From Sulfuriferula sp047300855 (lineage in GTDB: Bacteria > Pseudomonadota > Gammaproteobacteria > Burkholderiales > Sulfuriferulaceae), in the NCBI RefSeq assembly GCF_047300855.1, contig NZ_CP170197.1, positions 1,984,001 to 2,048,000 on the forward strand: a DNA stretch of 64,000 nucleotides. The letters are read 5' to 3'. The notes beneath the pieces are model-generated. The model did no database searches and was not told the origin of the DNA. It worked only from the letters and a program-made list of their open reading frames with translations. Of the stretch, positions 51,409 to 60,543 are shown piece after piece; position 1 is the stretch's first letter, and every line of letters starts with the position of its first letter. Made by a program: the position numbers and the translations under genes.

Positions 51409-52399
51409 TGATGTCGGTATAGAAAACGGGGCGATCCTGATGCTGGCACTGGGCCAGGACGAGGCGGCTGAAGTGATGAAATATCTCGGGCCTCGCGAAG
51501 TGCAGAAACTGGGACAGGCCATGTCCATGATGAAAACCATCGGCCACGAACGGGTCGCTTCGGTGCTTGGCGATTTCTGCCTGGAAGCGGAGCGCAGTTC
51601 TTCGCTGGGCATCGACTCGGACGACTACATCCGCAGCGTACTGACCAAAGCCCTGGGCGATGACAAAGCCGCTTCACTGCTCAACCGCATCCTCGGTTCC
51701 AGGGATGCCAGCGGCATCGAGAGCCTGAAGTGGATGGACGCTCAATCGGTGGCAGAGCTCATCCACAACGAGCACCCGCAGATCATCGCCACGATCCTGG
51801 TTCATCTGGAGCGGGATCAGTCCTCTGAAATCCTCAAGAATTTCACCGAGCGCTTGCGCAACGACGTGATGCTGCGTATTGCAACCCTGGACGGTGTACA
51901 GCCGACGGCGCTGCGCGAACTGAACGACGTGCTCACCAAGCTGCTTTCCGGCAATGAAAACCTCAAGAAAAAACCCATGGGCGGCATCCGCGTTGCCGCG
52001 GAAATCCTCAATTTCATGGGGGGCGATACCGAAACCTCGGTCATGGAAAGCCTGAAAAACTACGACGATGACATGGCGCAAAAAATCATGGACGAGATGT
52101 TCGTATTCGACAACATCATGGACATCGACGATCGCGGCATCCAGTTGCTGTTGCGCGAAGTCCAGTCGGACGCGCTGATTGTCGCGCTCAAGGGCGCGAT
52201 CCCGGAACTGCGCGAAAAGATATTCAAGAACATGTCGCAACGTGCCGCCGAAATGATGCGTGAAGACCTGGAAGCCAAGGGCCCGGTGCGTTTGTCGGAA
52301 GTCGAGGCTCAGCAAAAAGAAATCCTGCTGATCGTGCGGCGCCTGGCCGACGAAGGCCAGCTGATGCTCGGCGCAAAAGGCGAGGACGCTTATGTCTAA
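51401..52399 (+). CDS. fliG: Flagellar motor switch protein FliG
   Basis: The 332-residue protein is of standard size with the middle-domain EHPQIIATILVHLE motif and the C-terminal motor region (VFDNIMDIDDRGIQLLLREVQSDAL) holding the charged residues that contact the stator. It overlaps fliF by eight bases and fliH by eight. Confidence 0.97.
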   Translation: MSNDVGIENGAILMLALGQDEAAEVMKYLGPREVQKLGQAMSMMKTIGHERVASVLGDFCLEAERSSSLGIDSDDYIRSVLTKALGDDKAASLLNRILGSRDASGIESLKWMDAQSVAELIHNEHPQIIATILVHLERDQSSEILKNFTERLRNDVMLRIATLDGVQPTALRELNDVLTKLLSGNENLKKKPMGGIRVAAEILNFMGGDTETSVMESLKNYDDDMAQKIMDEMFVFDNIMDIDDRGIQLLLREVQSDALIVALKGAIPELREKIFKNMSQRAAEMMREDLEAKGPVRLSEVEAQQKEILLIVRRLADEGQLMLGAKGEDAYV

Positions 52400-53042
52400 T
52401 GTGGTCCCCAAGGAGCAGCAATCGGCTTATCAGCGCTGGGAAATGGCGTCTTTCGACGATGATCGGAGGACACCGGGAGCCGCCAATTCACCCGCCATTT
52501 CCCTGCCCACTGTCGATGAGATCGTCAAAATTCGTGAACACGCCCGGCTCGAAGCTTATGCAGCAGGTCTTGAAGAGGGACGCGCTGCCGGCCTGGCTGC
52601 GGGCCGCAGCGAGGCCTCCGCAGAACAAGCGCGCCTGCTCGGCATCGCCGCAAGTTTTGCCGCCGAAGTGGCGCAGGCAGACGAGTTGATCGCCAATGAG
52701 GTATTGGATCTGGCGCTGGATCTTGCCAAGGCCATGCTCAAGACGGCACTGGACGTGCGCCCGGAACTCATCAACACCCTTGTCAGCGAAGCCATTCATT
52801 ATCTCCCAACCTTGCACCCGCCAGCCCGGCTCTACCTCAATCCAAACGACCTGCTGCTGGTCAGAAATCATATGGGGGACGAACTCGACAAGACCGGCTG
52901 GTATCTGGCCGAAGATTCCCAACTGGAACCGGGCGGTTGCCGCGTGGAAACTGCCAACAACCAGATCGACGCCTCGCTGTCGACGCGTTGGCAACGCCTT
53001 GCAGCTGCGTTGGGCAAGGAATCTGACTGGCTTGCCTCATGA
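52392..53042 (+). CDS. fliH: Flagellar assembly protein FliH
   Basis: The 216-residue protein has the typical GxxxG/AxxxA-type helix (YAAGLEEGRAAGLAAGRSEA, about 56-75) and a C-terminal FliH domain. It regulates the FliI ATPase and docks it to the export gate. It overlaps both neighbours. Confidence 0.92.
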   Translation: MSNVVPKEQQSAYQRWEMASFDDDRRTPGAANSPAISLPTVDEIVKIREHARLEAYAAGLEEGRAAGLAAGRSEASAEQARLLGIAASFAAEVAQADELIANEVLDLALDLAKAMLKTALDVRPELINTLVSEAIHYLPTLHPPARLYLNPNDLLLVRNHMGDELDKTGWYLAEDSQLEPGGCRVETANNQIDASLSTRWQRLAAALGKESDWLAS

Positions 53043-54442
53043 TGCAAGCCAGGCCGCACAGCCAGCGCTGGAAAGCCTATCTGCGCGACTGCAGCGAGTT
53101 GCTAGCTATCGCGGAACCGATGCAGGTATCGGGACGCGTCACCCGTGTCGCCGGGCTGGTGATGGAGGCCGTAGGCCTGAAACTGGCGGTCGGCAGTGCC
53201 TGTACCGTGCCATTGCCGAATGGCTCCAGGCTGGAAGCCGAAGTCGTTGGATTCGAAGGCGAGCGGCTGTTTCTGATGCCGCAAAGCGATGTCGAAGGCC
53301 TGGTTCCAGGGACGCGCGTATTCCCGGTTGAAGTTGTGCAAAGTCTGCCTCGCCCCGGCCAGGTCAACCACCCCAGACGGCGCCCTAGCGACCGCACGCG
53401 CCACTTGCCGGTGGGCGATGAGTTGCTGGGCCGTGTTCTGGATGGCGCAGGGCGCCCGCTCGACAGCCTCGGCCCGTTGCATGCCCAACACACTGCGCCA
53501 TTGAATGTACGCGCCGCCAATCCGCTGTCCCGCGCACCCATTACCGACATACTCGATGTCGGCGTACGCGCCATCAACAGCATGCTGACCGTCGGGCGCG
53601 GCCAACGCATGGGCTTGTTTGCCGGATCCGGCGTGGGCAAAAGCGTGCTGCTGGGAATGATGGCTCGCTATACCAGCGCAGACGTGATTGTGGTGGGTTT
53701 GATTGGCGAACGCGGCCGCGAGGTCAAGGAATTCATCGAGCAGATTCTGGGCGCCGTCGGACTGGCGCGCGCCGTGGTCGTCGCCGCACCTGCCGACACG
53801 CCCCCATTGATGCGCCTGCAGGGCGCAGCCTACGCCACCGCTATTGCCGAACATTTTCGCGATCAGGGCAAACACGTGCTGCTGATCATGGATTCACTCA
53901 CCCGCTACGCCATGGCGCAACGCGAGATCGCGCTGGCCATCGGCGAGCCGCCCGCCACCAAGGGCTATCCGCCGTCCGTATTCGCCAAGTTGCCGGCACT
54001 GGTGGAGCGCGCCGGCAACGGCAAGGACGGCGGTGGTTCGATTACTGCCTTCTATACCGTGCTCACCGAAGGCGACGACCAGCAGGACCCGATTGCCGAT
54101 GCCGCACGCGCGATACTCGATGGTCATATCGTGCTCAGCCGCACCCTGGCTGAAGGCGGGCACTACCCTGCCATCGATATCGAACAATCCATCAGCCGGG
54201 CCATGCACACCATCACCTCTCCGGAGCACCAGCAGCTCACCCGCCGTTTGAAACAGCTCTACTCCCGTTATGAACGCAACCGCGATCTGATCAGCGTGGG
54301 CGCTTACACCTCCGGCACCGATCCGGTGCTGGACGAGGCGATTGCGTTGCATCCCCGGATCGAGTCATTTCTCCAGCAAAACATTCCCGAACGCGCCGGC
54401 ATTACCGAGAGCTTGGGGAAACTTACGGCTCTATTCGAGTGA
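53039..54442 (+). CDS. fliI: Flagellum-specific ATPase FliI
   Basis: The 467-residue protein has the Walker A motif GLFAGSGVGKSVLLGMM near residue 195, the catalytic GLIGERGREVKEF and Walker B HVLLIMDSLTRYA. It hydrolyses ATP to release chaperones and drive export. The start overlaps fliH (ATGA). Confidence 0.97.
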   Translation: MMQARPHSQRWKAYLRDCSELLAIAEPMQVSGRVTRVAGLVMEAVGLKLAVGSACTVPLPNGSRLEAEVVGFEGERLFLMPQSDVEGLVPGTRVFPVEVVQSLPRPGQVNHPRRRPSDRTRHLPVGDELLGRVLDGAGRPLDSLGPLHAQHTAPLNVRAANPLSRAPITDILDVGVRAINSMLTVGRGQRMGLFAGSGVGKSVLLGMMARYTSADVIVVGLIGERGREVKEFIEQILGAVGLARAVVVAAPADTPPLMRLQGAAYATAIAEHFRDQGKHVLLIMDSLTRYAMAQREIALAIGEPPATKGYPPSVFAKLPALVERAGNGKDGGGSITAFYTVLTEGDDQQDPIADAARAILDGHIVLSRTLAEGGHYPAIDIEQSISRAMHTITSPEHQQLTRRLKQLYSRYERNRDLISVGAYTSGTDPVLDEAIALHPRIESFLQQNIPERAGITESLGKLTALFE

Positions 54443-54476
54443 TTGACCGGACGCAGACAAAAATATAATCCCTACC

Positions 54477-54917
54477 ATGGCTACCCATTCCGCAATCAAT
54501 ACGCTCATTGAGCTGGCCACGAAAGACAGTGATGAGGCTGCGAAACGTCTGGGTATGGCTATTCGCGCCTGCGAGGAAGCCGAACAGAAGCTCGCGCTAT
54601 TGCTGCAATACCGCGATGACTACGCGGCGCGCTGCCAGTCCGATCTGTCGGCAGGTTTAACCGCCGCCGGATACCATAATTTCCGCGTGTTTCTGGAAAA
54701 ACTGGACAGTGCCATCGCCGGACAGCGTGAAGTCATACGCGAAGCACAAAAACTTGCCGATAAGGCACGCAGCGTCTGGCAGGAATGCGAACGCAAACGC
54801 ATGTCGTTCGGTGCGCTGGACAACCGTGCCAAAAAGCAGGCTCAACAATACGAAACCCGGCGTGATCAGAAGCTCACAGACGAACATGCCACCCGGAAAA
54901 CGCTCTACAAACGGTAG
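54477..54917 (+). CDS. fliJ: Flagellar export protein FliJ
   Basis: The 146-residue protein is a continuous coiled coil with the family patterns LIELATKDSDEAAKRLG and ALDNRAKKQAQQYETR. FliJ sits in the FliI ring and activates export. It is 34 bases after fliI. Confidence 0.93.
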   Translation: MATHSAINTLIELATKDSDEAAKRLGMAIRACEEAEQKLALLLQYRDDYAARCQSDLSAGLTAAGYHNFRVFLEKLDSAIAGQREVIREAQKLADKARSVWQECERKRMSFGALDNRAKKQAQQYETRRDQKLTDEHATRKTLYKR

Positions 54918-54923
54918 GACAAG

Positions 54924-56048
54924 ATGACCATGACTCCGACAAGCTCCGTGCAATCCCAGACCAGTCCTGCACCCGCAGCCAAACAAGCCGGTAGCGCCCC
55001 TGCAGAAGTCCCTTTTAACCAGGTGCTCTCGGGCGAAATGGCGAACCGGCGAGACTCTGCCAGCGCGGACAATTCGGCTAATCAAACAACTGACAACAAG
55101 GGCGTCCCGGATCAACAGGCCACGACCACAACCCCGGGCGCCAAAGTAACCAAACCTGCAGAAACAGCGGATGCCAAACTCAAGAACGGCGAAGACAGTG
55201 CAGACAGTAATGCTGCTCCGGCGGTATCCGTTGACCTGATGGCGCTGGTGGCCAATCTCAGCCAGGCACCGGCAAAATCATCCAACACTGGTATATCCCA
55301 GCCCGAGCCGGATGCCCCCGCCGCTATCGGCATTGGCAAAGGCACGGGATCTGCACAGAGCATCCTGCAGAAATCCAGGATTGCGGCGCAGCTGGATGGA
55401 TCGACAGAAAATACGCCCGCACTCAAGCCGGAGATGGCTTTGACTGCTCCAGTCAAACAGACAGGCGAATTAAAGCTGGCGCTTGATCCGGCGACCTTGA
55501 AACTCGAGCCCGCCAAGCTGCAGGATGTTCCGCTGAATACGACTCCCGCAGGGTTGGCGCCATTACAACAGGCTTCGCTCAATATCGCGCAGGCGATCAC
55601 CGGACTGCCCGGTGAAAAGCTGACGCCCAAAGTAGGCACGCCCGCATGGGATCAAGCACTCGGACAAAAAATCGTGTGGATGGCGGCGGGCTCCCAGCAG
55701 AGCGCATCGCTCACCCTCAATCCGCCGGATCTGGGGCCGCTGCAAGTGGTATTGCATGTCACCAATGACCAGGCCAATGCAACGTTTATTTCGGCGCACC
55801 CTGATGTTCGTCACGCCCTCGAAGCCGCTCTGCCCAAGCTGCGCGAAATGATGGGGGATGCCGGGATTCAGTTAGGTCAAAGCACGGTAAGCGCGGGGAC
55901 GCCCAATCAGCAAGATGCCCGCGGCGAATTTTCCCGGCATGCCTCACCCGGTTTCCGCGATGCAGACGGCGCCGTCGACACCACCATCCAGTCCGGACAC
56001 GCTCAAATAAGGGTGACCGGTCTGGGCACGGTCGATACTTTCGCGTAA
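54924..56048 (+). CDS. fliK: Flagellar hook-length control protein FliK
   Basis: The 374-residue protein has a long disordered Thr/Ala/Asn-rich first half (the ruler) and a C-terminal core (about 265-345) with SASLTLNPPDLGPLQVVLHV and AHPDVRHALEAALPKLREMM. It terminates hook elongation by switching FlhB specificity. It lies seven bases after fliJ; about 130 bases to fliL follow. Confidence 0.93.
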   Translation: MTMTPTSSVQSQTSPAPAAKQAGSAPAEVPFNQVLSGEMANRRDSASADNSANQTTDNKGVPDQQATTTTPGAKVTKPAETADAKLKNGEDSADSNAAPAVSVDLMALVANLSQAPAKSSNTGISQPEPDAPAAIGIGKGTGSAQSILQKSRIAAQLDGSTENTPALKPEMALTAPVKQTGELKLALDPATLKLEPAKLQDVPLNTTPAGLAPLQQASLNIAQAITGLPGEKLTPKVGTPAWDQALGQKIVWMAAGSQQSASLTLNPPDLGPLQVVLHVTNDQANATFISAHPDVRHALEAALPKLREMMGDAGIQLGQSTVSAGTPNQQDARGEFSRHASPGFRDADGAVDTTIQSGHAQIRVTGLGTVDTFA

Positions 56049-56179
56049 GCGCATCTCCGCACAAGACAATAGACATGGATATGCGCCCACTTCCCCCCTC
56101 TTTTCTTTGCATCCAGTTTTGTATTTTTTCTCAATAATGAACACACCCGATATATTCATGCAGGACTAGAGGAACGAGA

Positions 56180-56683
56180 ATGGCAAAAGCACCACCCAAA
56201 CCCGAGCCGAAATCTGAAGCGAGTACCGAAGCACCAGCGGTCAAATCGAAGAAACCACTGTTCCTGATACTGGGTATTGCCGTGCTCGTATTGGGCGGCG
56301 GCGGTGCTGGCGCCTGGTATTTCACCCAGCCGAAAAGCGCCCAGCACGCCAAAGCCGAGCCACCCAAGCCGCCTGTGTTCATCAACATGGACGCGTTCAC
56401 TGTCAACCTGCAGTCGGAAGACAGCGATAAGTTCCTGCAGACTGCCTTTACCCTGCAGGTAAAGGATGATGCTCAGGTTGAAATTATCAAATCGCATTTA
56501 CCGCAAGTGCGCAGCCGCCTGCTATTACTGCTTTCCAGCCAGAAAGCCGCTGACATCCTGACCCCGGAAGGCAAGAACAAGCTTGCCCAGGAAATCGTCG
56601 CACAGGTTAACAAACCGTTTGAACCCAAAGGCACGCCCCAGACGGTTACCGGCGTGTTTTTCACTTCATTCGTGATTCAGTAG
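56180..56683 (+). CDS. fliL: Flagellar basal body-associated protein FliL
   Basis: The 167-residue protein has a charged cytoplasmic N-terminus, one membrane helix (about 29-47) and a periplasmic domain (about 65-167, YTLNL-type strand at FTVNLQSEDSDKFLQ). FliL supports stator units. A GAGGAACGAGA site precedes the ATG. Four bases separate it from fliM. Confidence 0.95.
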   Translation: MAKAPPKPEPKSEASTEAPAVKSKKPLFLILGIAVLVLGGGGAGAWYFTQPKSAQHAKAEPPKPPVFINMDAFTVNLQSEDSDKFLQTAFTLQVKDDAQVEIIKSHLPQVRSRLLLLLSSQKAADILTPEGKNKLAQEIVAQVNKPFEPKGTPQTVTGVFFTSFVIQ

Positions 56684-56687
56684 CATC

Positions 56688-57689
56688 ATGTCGGATAGCT
56701 TTCTTTCCCAGGAAGAAGTCGATGCGCTGCTCAAGGGTGTCACCGGCGAACAGGATGAGGTGAAAGTAGCGGAAGATCCCTCCGCAGTGCGAACCTATAA
56801 CCTGGCAACACAGGAACGCATCGTGCGCGGCAGGATGCCAACGCTGGAAATCATCAACGAACGTTTTGCGCGGCTGTTCCGGATCGGCCTGTTCAGCTTC
56901 CTGCGGCGCAGCGCGGAAGTGTCGGTGGGTCCGGTACGTGTATCCAAGTACAGCGAATTCATCCGCAATCTGATGGTGCCCACCAACCTTAATCTGGTGC
57001 AGATGAAACCATTGCGCGGCACCGCACTGATGGTGTTCGATCCGGGCCTGGTGTTTCTCCTGGTAGACAATCTGTTTGGCGGCGATGGGCGCTTTCACAC
57101 CCGTGTCGAAGGGCGCGATTTCACCCAGACGGAACAGCGCATCATCCAGCGCATCCTGAATATCGTATTTGAAACTTACGCCAAATCCTGGGAATTTGTT
57201 TACCCGGTGGAATTCGAGTTCATCCGTTCCGAAATGAACACCCAGTTTGCCAACATCGCCACCCCCAATGAAGTGGTGGTGGCGACCACCTTCACCGTAG
57301 AGCTTGGCCCGGCCAGCGGCGAAATGCATTTTTGCACACCTTACTCGATGATCGAGCCCATCCGCGACATCCTCACCAGCAGCTTGCAGGGCGAGACGAT
57401 GGAAGTGGACAAGCGCTGGACGCGCCTGATGACGCAACAGATCCAGATCGCGGAAGTCGAGATCGTCACCGATCTGGGTACTTCCAGGGTGACTTTGGGC
57501 GATATCCTGAACATGCGGGCAGGGGACGTGATTCCATTCACGATGCCCGACACTGTCATCGCAAAAGTCGACGATGTTCCGGTAATGGATTGCAGTTACG
57601 GAATACTCAACGGCCAGTATGCCTTACGCGTCGAGAAGCTTCTGACCCAGGGCACAAACGAATCCAATCAAGGAGAACAGCATGGCTGA
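56688..57689 (+). CDS. fliM: Flagellar motor switch protein FliM
   Basis: The 333-residue protein begins with the CheY-P binding motif FLSQEEVDALLKG (5-17), followed by the CheC-like middle domain and a C-terminal SpoA domain (about 250-325). The 5' end of cheZ/cheY at the other side of the locus supplies its signalling partners. It overlaps fliN by eight bases. Confidence 0.97.
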   Translation: MSDSFLSQEEVDALLKGVTGEQDEVKVAEDPSAVRTYNLATQERIVRGRMPTLEIINERFARLFRIGLFSFLRRSAEVSVGPVRVSKYSEFIRNLMVPTNLNLVQMKPLRGTALMVFDPGLVFLLVDNLFGGDGRFHTRVEGRDFTQTEQRIIQRILNIVFETYAKSWEFVYPVEFEFIRSEMNTQFANIATPNEVVVATTFTVELGPASGEMHFCTPYSMIEPIRDILTSSLQGETMEVDKRWTRLMTQQIQIAEVEIVTDLGTSRVTLGDILNMRAGDVIPFTMPDTVIAKVDDVPVMDCSYGILNGQYALRVEKLLTQGTNESNQGEQHG

Positions 57690-58107
57690 CAATGCAGATA
57701 CCCAGACGATAGCCGAGGACGATTGGGGCGCGGCCATGGCCGAACAGGCCGTGGCCGAAACGGAAGCTGCTGCCTTGCAACCCCAGGCTGCGAGCCCGAC
57801 CATATTCAAGGAATTCTCCGGACAGGGCATCAAGGGCGAAACCCACAACGATATCGACTTCATTCTCGATATTCCGGTCCAGCTCACCGTGGAACTGGGG
57901 CGCACCAAGATTGCAATTAAGAACCTGCTGCAACTGGCGCAAGGTTCGGTGGTTGAACTGGACGGACTGGCAGGCGAGCCCATGGATGTGCTGGTCAACG
58001 GCTGCCTGATCGCTCAGGGCGAAGTCGTCGTGGTCAACGACAAATTCGGCATCCGCCTGACCGATATCATCACGCCGTCCGAGCGAATTCGTAAACTCAA
58101 CAAATGA
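57682..58107 (+). CDS. fliN: Flagellar motor switch protein FliN
   Basis: The 141-residue protein has an acidic N-terminal extension and a SpoA domain (about 55-138: FILDIPVQLTVELGRTKIAIKNLLQL and LVNGCLIAQGEVVVVNDKFGIRLTDI). It forms the bottom of the C ring. The stop overlaps the fliO start. Confidence 0.97.
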   Translation: MADNADTQTIAEDDWGAAMAEQAVAETEAAALQPQAASPTIFKEFSGQGIKGETHNDIDFILDIPVQLTVELGRTKIAIKNLLQLAQGSVVELDGLAGEPMDVLVNGCLIAQGEVVVVNDKFGIRLTDIITPSERIRKLNK

Positions 58108-58517
58108 AGCGTATCGCGTTCATTCCAGCCCTCTCCTTGTGGCTATCCTCCAGCGCCCACGCCGCTGTAGAAACCGGCGTTGCCCCGGCGGGCGGTCTTT
58201 TTCAGGTATTGCTGGGACTGGTGCTGGTACTTGGCCTGATGGCCGCCCTGGCCTGGGCGCTCAAGCGCTTCGGCGCGACGCGTGCGGCTGGTAGTGCGGT
58301 AATCAGAGTGGTGGGCGGCGTCAGCGTGGGCGGCCGCGAGCGTGTGCTCATCGTGGAAGCCGGGGATCAGTGGATCGTCATAGGCGTAGCTCCCGGACGT
58401 GTCAATGCGCTCGCCACCATGGCGCGCCAGGAAAACTCTGCACCCATGGCCGGCCCTGCCGCGAAAAATTTCGCCGGCTGGCTCAAGCAAACCATGGAAA
58501 AACGCAATGCCCAGTAA
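58104..58517 (+). CDS. fliO: Flagellar biosynthetic protein FliO
   Basis: The 137-residue protein has a signal-like N-terminus, one membrane helix (about 31-52) and a small cytoplasmic SpoA-like domain (GGVSVGGRERVLIVEAGDQWIVIGVAPG). FliO helps assemble the FliP ring of the export gate. It overlaps fliN by four bases and fliP by 11. Confidence 0.92.
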   Translation: MKRIAFIPALSLWLSSSAHAAVETGVAPAGGLFQVLLGLVLVLGLMAALAWALKRFGATRAAGSAVIRVVGGVSVGGRERVLIVEAGDQWIVIGVAPGRVNALATMARQENSAPMAGPAAKNFAGWLKQTMEKRNAQ

Positions 58518-59310
58518 CTCCCGGCACACCCACAACACCATGCGACAGCTTGCCCATACCACTTTACGCATCCTGAAATACCTGTTGCCTATGCTTTTGC
58601 TGGGCGTACCCATGCTGGCGGTTGCAGCAGATCCTGCCGGTTTGCAGGCATTCACCAGCACACCCACCCCCGGGGGCGGACAGGCTTACACGCTGAGCCT
58701 GCAAACCCTGCTGCTGCTGACAGCGCTGTCTTTCCTGCCTGCCGCTTTGCTGATGATGACCAGCTTCACACGCATCATTATCGTGCTGTCCTTGCTGCGC
58801 CAGGCGCTAGGCACCCAATCTGCGCCCCCCAATCAGGTGATGGTGGGACTCGCGCTGTTTCTTACGCTGTTCGTGATGGGCCCGGTATTTGACAAGATTT
58901 ATACCGATGCATACCAGCCCTTGTCAGAGAACAAGATCACCATGACCCAGGCGCTGGACAGAGGCGTGGCACCATTGAAAACTTTCATGCTGAAGCAGAC
59001 GCGCCAGGCCGATCTGGCCTTGTTTGTGAAACTCTCCAATGGCCCGGCTTTGCAAGGGCCGGAAGACGTGCCGCTGCGCGTGCTGATCCCCGCCTTCATC
59101 ACCAGCGAATTGAAAACCGCCTTCCAGATTGGCTTCGCCATTTTCATTCCATTCCTGATCATCGACATGGTCGTGGCGAGCGTACTCATGTCCATGGGCA
59201 TGATGATGGTGTCGCCGGCGATTGTCGCGCTACCGTTCAAACTGATGCTGTTTGTTCTGGTGGACGGCTGGCAACTGTTGCTGGGCTCGCTCGCCCAAAG
59301 TTTTTACTAA
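58507..59310 (+). CDS. fliP: Flagellar export gate protein FliP
   Basis: I place the start at ATG 58507 (GGAAAA seven bases upstream); ATG 58540 is the alternative. The 267-residue product has a signal peptide ending near AVAAD, then four membrane helices with the conserved FLPAALLMMTSFTRIIIVLSLLRQALG and the C-terminal IPFLIIDMVVASVLMSMGMMM. Together with FliQ and FliR it forms the export channel. Confidence 0.96.
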   Translation: MPSNSRHTHNTMRQLAHTTLRILKYLLPMLLLGVPMLAVAADPAGLQAFTSTPTPGGGQAYTLSLQTLLLLTALSFLPAALLMMTSFTRIIIVLSLLRQALGTQSAPPNQVMVGLALFLTLFVMGPVFDKIYTDAYQPLSENKITMTQALDRGVAPLKTFMLKQTRQADLALFVKLSNGPALQGPEDVPLRVLIPAFITSELKTAFQIGFAIFIPFLIIDMVVASVLMSMGMMMVSPAIVALPFKLMLFVLVDGWQLLLGSLAQSFY

Positions 59311-59319
59311 GGAAAACCG

Positions 59320-59589
59320 ATGACCCCGGAAAGTGTCATGGCCCTAGGCCACCATGCCATGGAAGTCACCCTCATGGTTGCCGCACCCATGCTGCTGGTG
59401 GCACTCTGTATCGGCCTGGTCGTCAGTATTTTTCAGGCCGCAACGCAGATCAATGAAATGACGCTGTCGTTCATTCCAAAACTGGTGGGAATTTTCCTGG
59501 CCTTGATTGTTGCGGGACCATGGATGCTGTCCGTCATGCTCGATTACATGCGTGAAATATTTACCAGCATCCCCACCCTGGCAGGATAA
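59320..59589 (+). CDS. fliQ: Flagellar export gate protein FliQ
   Basis: The 89-residue protein has two long membrane helices and the family signature FQAATQINEMTLSFIPK. GGAAAA lies seven bases before ATG 59320. About 150 bases, mostly a heptamer array, separate it from fliR. Confidence 0.96.
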   Translation: MTPESVMALGHHAMEVTLMVAAPMLLVALCIGLVVSIFQAATQINEMTLSFIPKLVGIFLALIVAGPWMLSVMLDYMREIFTSIPTLAG

Positions 59590-59600
59590 ATAAACAGAAA

Positions 59601-59730
59601 GGCAAAACTTAAGAAGCTTCCCCGAGTTTGCCTTTTGCCTTTTGCCTTTTGCCTTTTGCCTTTTGCCTTTTGCCTTTTGCCTTTTGCCTTTTGCCTTTTG
59701 CCTTTTGCCTTTTGCCTATTGCCTTTTGCC
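59601..59730 (+). repeat. Heptanucleotide (TTTTGCC) tandem array upstream of fliR
   Basis: GGCAAAAC (59601-59608) and GTTTGCC (59626-59632) are the arms of a small hairpin. From 59633 to 59716 there are 12 perfect consecutive TTTTGCC units, then TATTGCC (59717-59723) and one more TTTTGCC, ending at 59730. The fliR ATG is at 59740. Simple-sequence heptamers of this length are prone to slipped-strand change in number. Confidence 0.95.
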
Positions 59731-59739
59731 TTCTAATCA

Positions 59740-60531
59740 ATGATTACTCTTACCAGCGCCGAACTGAATAACTGGATTGCGACATTGCTATGGCCGCTTA
59801 CCCGGATTCTCGGGCTGATTGCCGTGGCCCCGGTGTTTGGAAATACCGGCGTACCGGTGCAGGTAAAGATCGGTATCGGGGTCATGCTCACGCTGATTGT
59901 GGCGCCCACCCTGCCCGCCTTGCCCACTGTTGACCCGATGTCTCTCCCGGGTCTTCTGATTCTCGTGCAGCAACTCATCATCGGGCTCGGCATGGGTTTT
60001 GCGATGCGTATCGTTTTTGCCGGCGTGGAAATGGCCGGGGCAATCACCGGTATGACAATGGGCCTGAGCTTTGCCAGTTTTTTCGACCCGCAGTCGCAAG
60101 GACAATCAAACTACATCAGTCAATTCATGGCACTGCTGGCAACACTGGCTTTCCTGGCGGTAAACGGTCATTTGCTTTTATTGTCGGTGCTGGCGCACAG
60201 CTTCTCAACTTTTCCCATTTCCGCTTCGCCCATGGGCGGTCAGTTATTCAAGCAGATAGCCGATTGGGGCGGAATCATTTTCAGCGCCGGCGTGCAGCTG
60301 TCACTGCCCATGGTGGCGGCTCTGCTTATCACCAACATTGCATTGGGGATACTGACCCGCGCTGCGCCTCAACTCAATCTGTTCGGTATCGGATTCCCGA
60401 TCACCCTGACTATCGGATTTGTCGTCATCGGCCTTGCCTTGCCTTATCTGGCCACCCCGCTTGAGCGCCTGTTTCAGCAGGGCATAGAGATGGCCGCTCA
60501 GATTACAATGCCTGCAGTCAAAGTACCGTAA
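59740..60531 (+). CDS. fliR: Flagellar export gate protein FliR
   Basis: The 263-residue protein has about six membrane helices with the family patterns RILGLIAVAPVFGN and GMGFAMRIVFAGVEMAGAITGMTMGLSFASFFDP. It completes the FliP5-FliQ4-FliR1 gate. No purine-rich ribosome-binding site is visible before ATG 59740: the upstream bases are the TTTTGCC array plus TTCTAATCA, so its translation must differ from that of its neighbours. Confidence 0.95.
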   Translation: MITLTSAELNNWIATLLWPLTRILGLIAVAPVFGNTGVPVQVKIGIGVMLTLIVAPTLPALPTVDPMSLPGLLILVQQLIIGLGMGFAMRIVFAGVEMAGAITGMTMGLSFASFFDPQSQGQSNYISQFMALLATLAFLAVNGHLLLLSVLAHSFSTFPISASPMGGQLFKQIADWGGIIFSAGVQLSLPMVAALLITNIALGILTRAAPQLNLFGIGFPITLTIGFVVIGLALPYLATPLERLFQQGIEMAAQITMPAVKVP

Positions 60532-60543
60532 AGCGCAGTCCGG

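Noticed and set aside
59633..59730. Heptamer array as a CRISPR array
   Set aside because: Units are seven bases with no spacers and no cas genes nearby; it is a simple-sequence tandem repeat.
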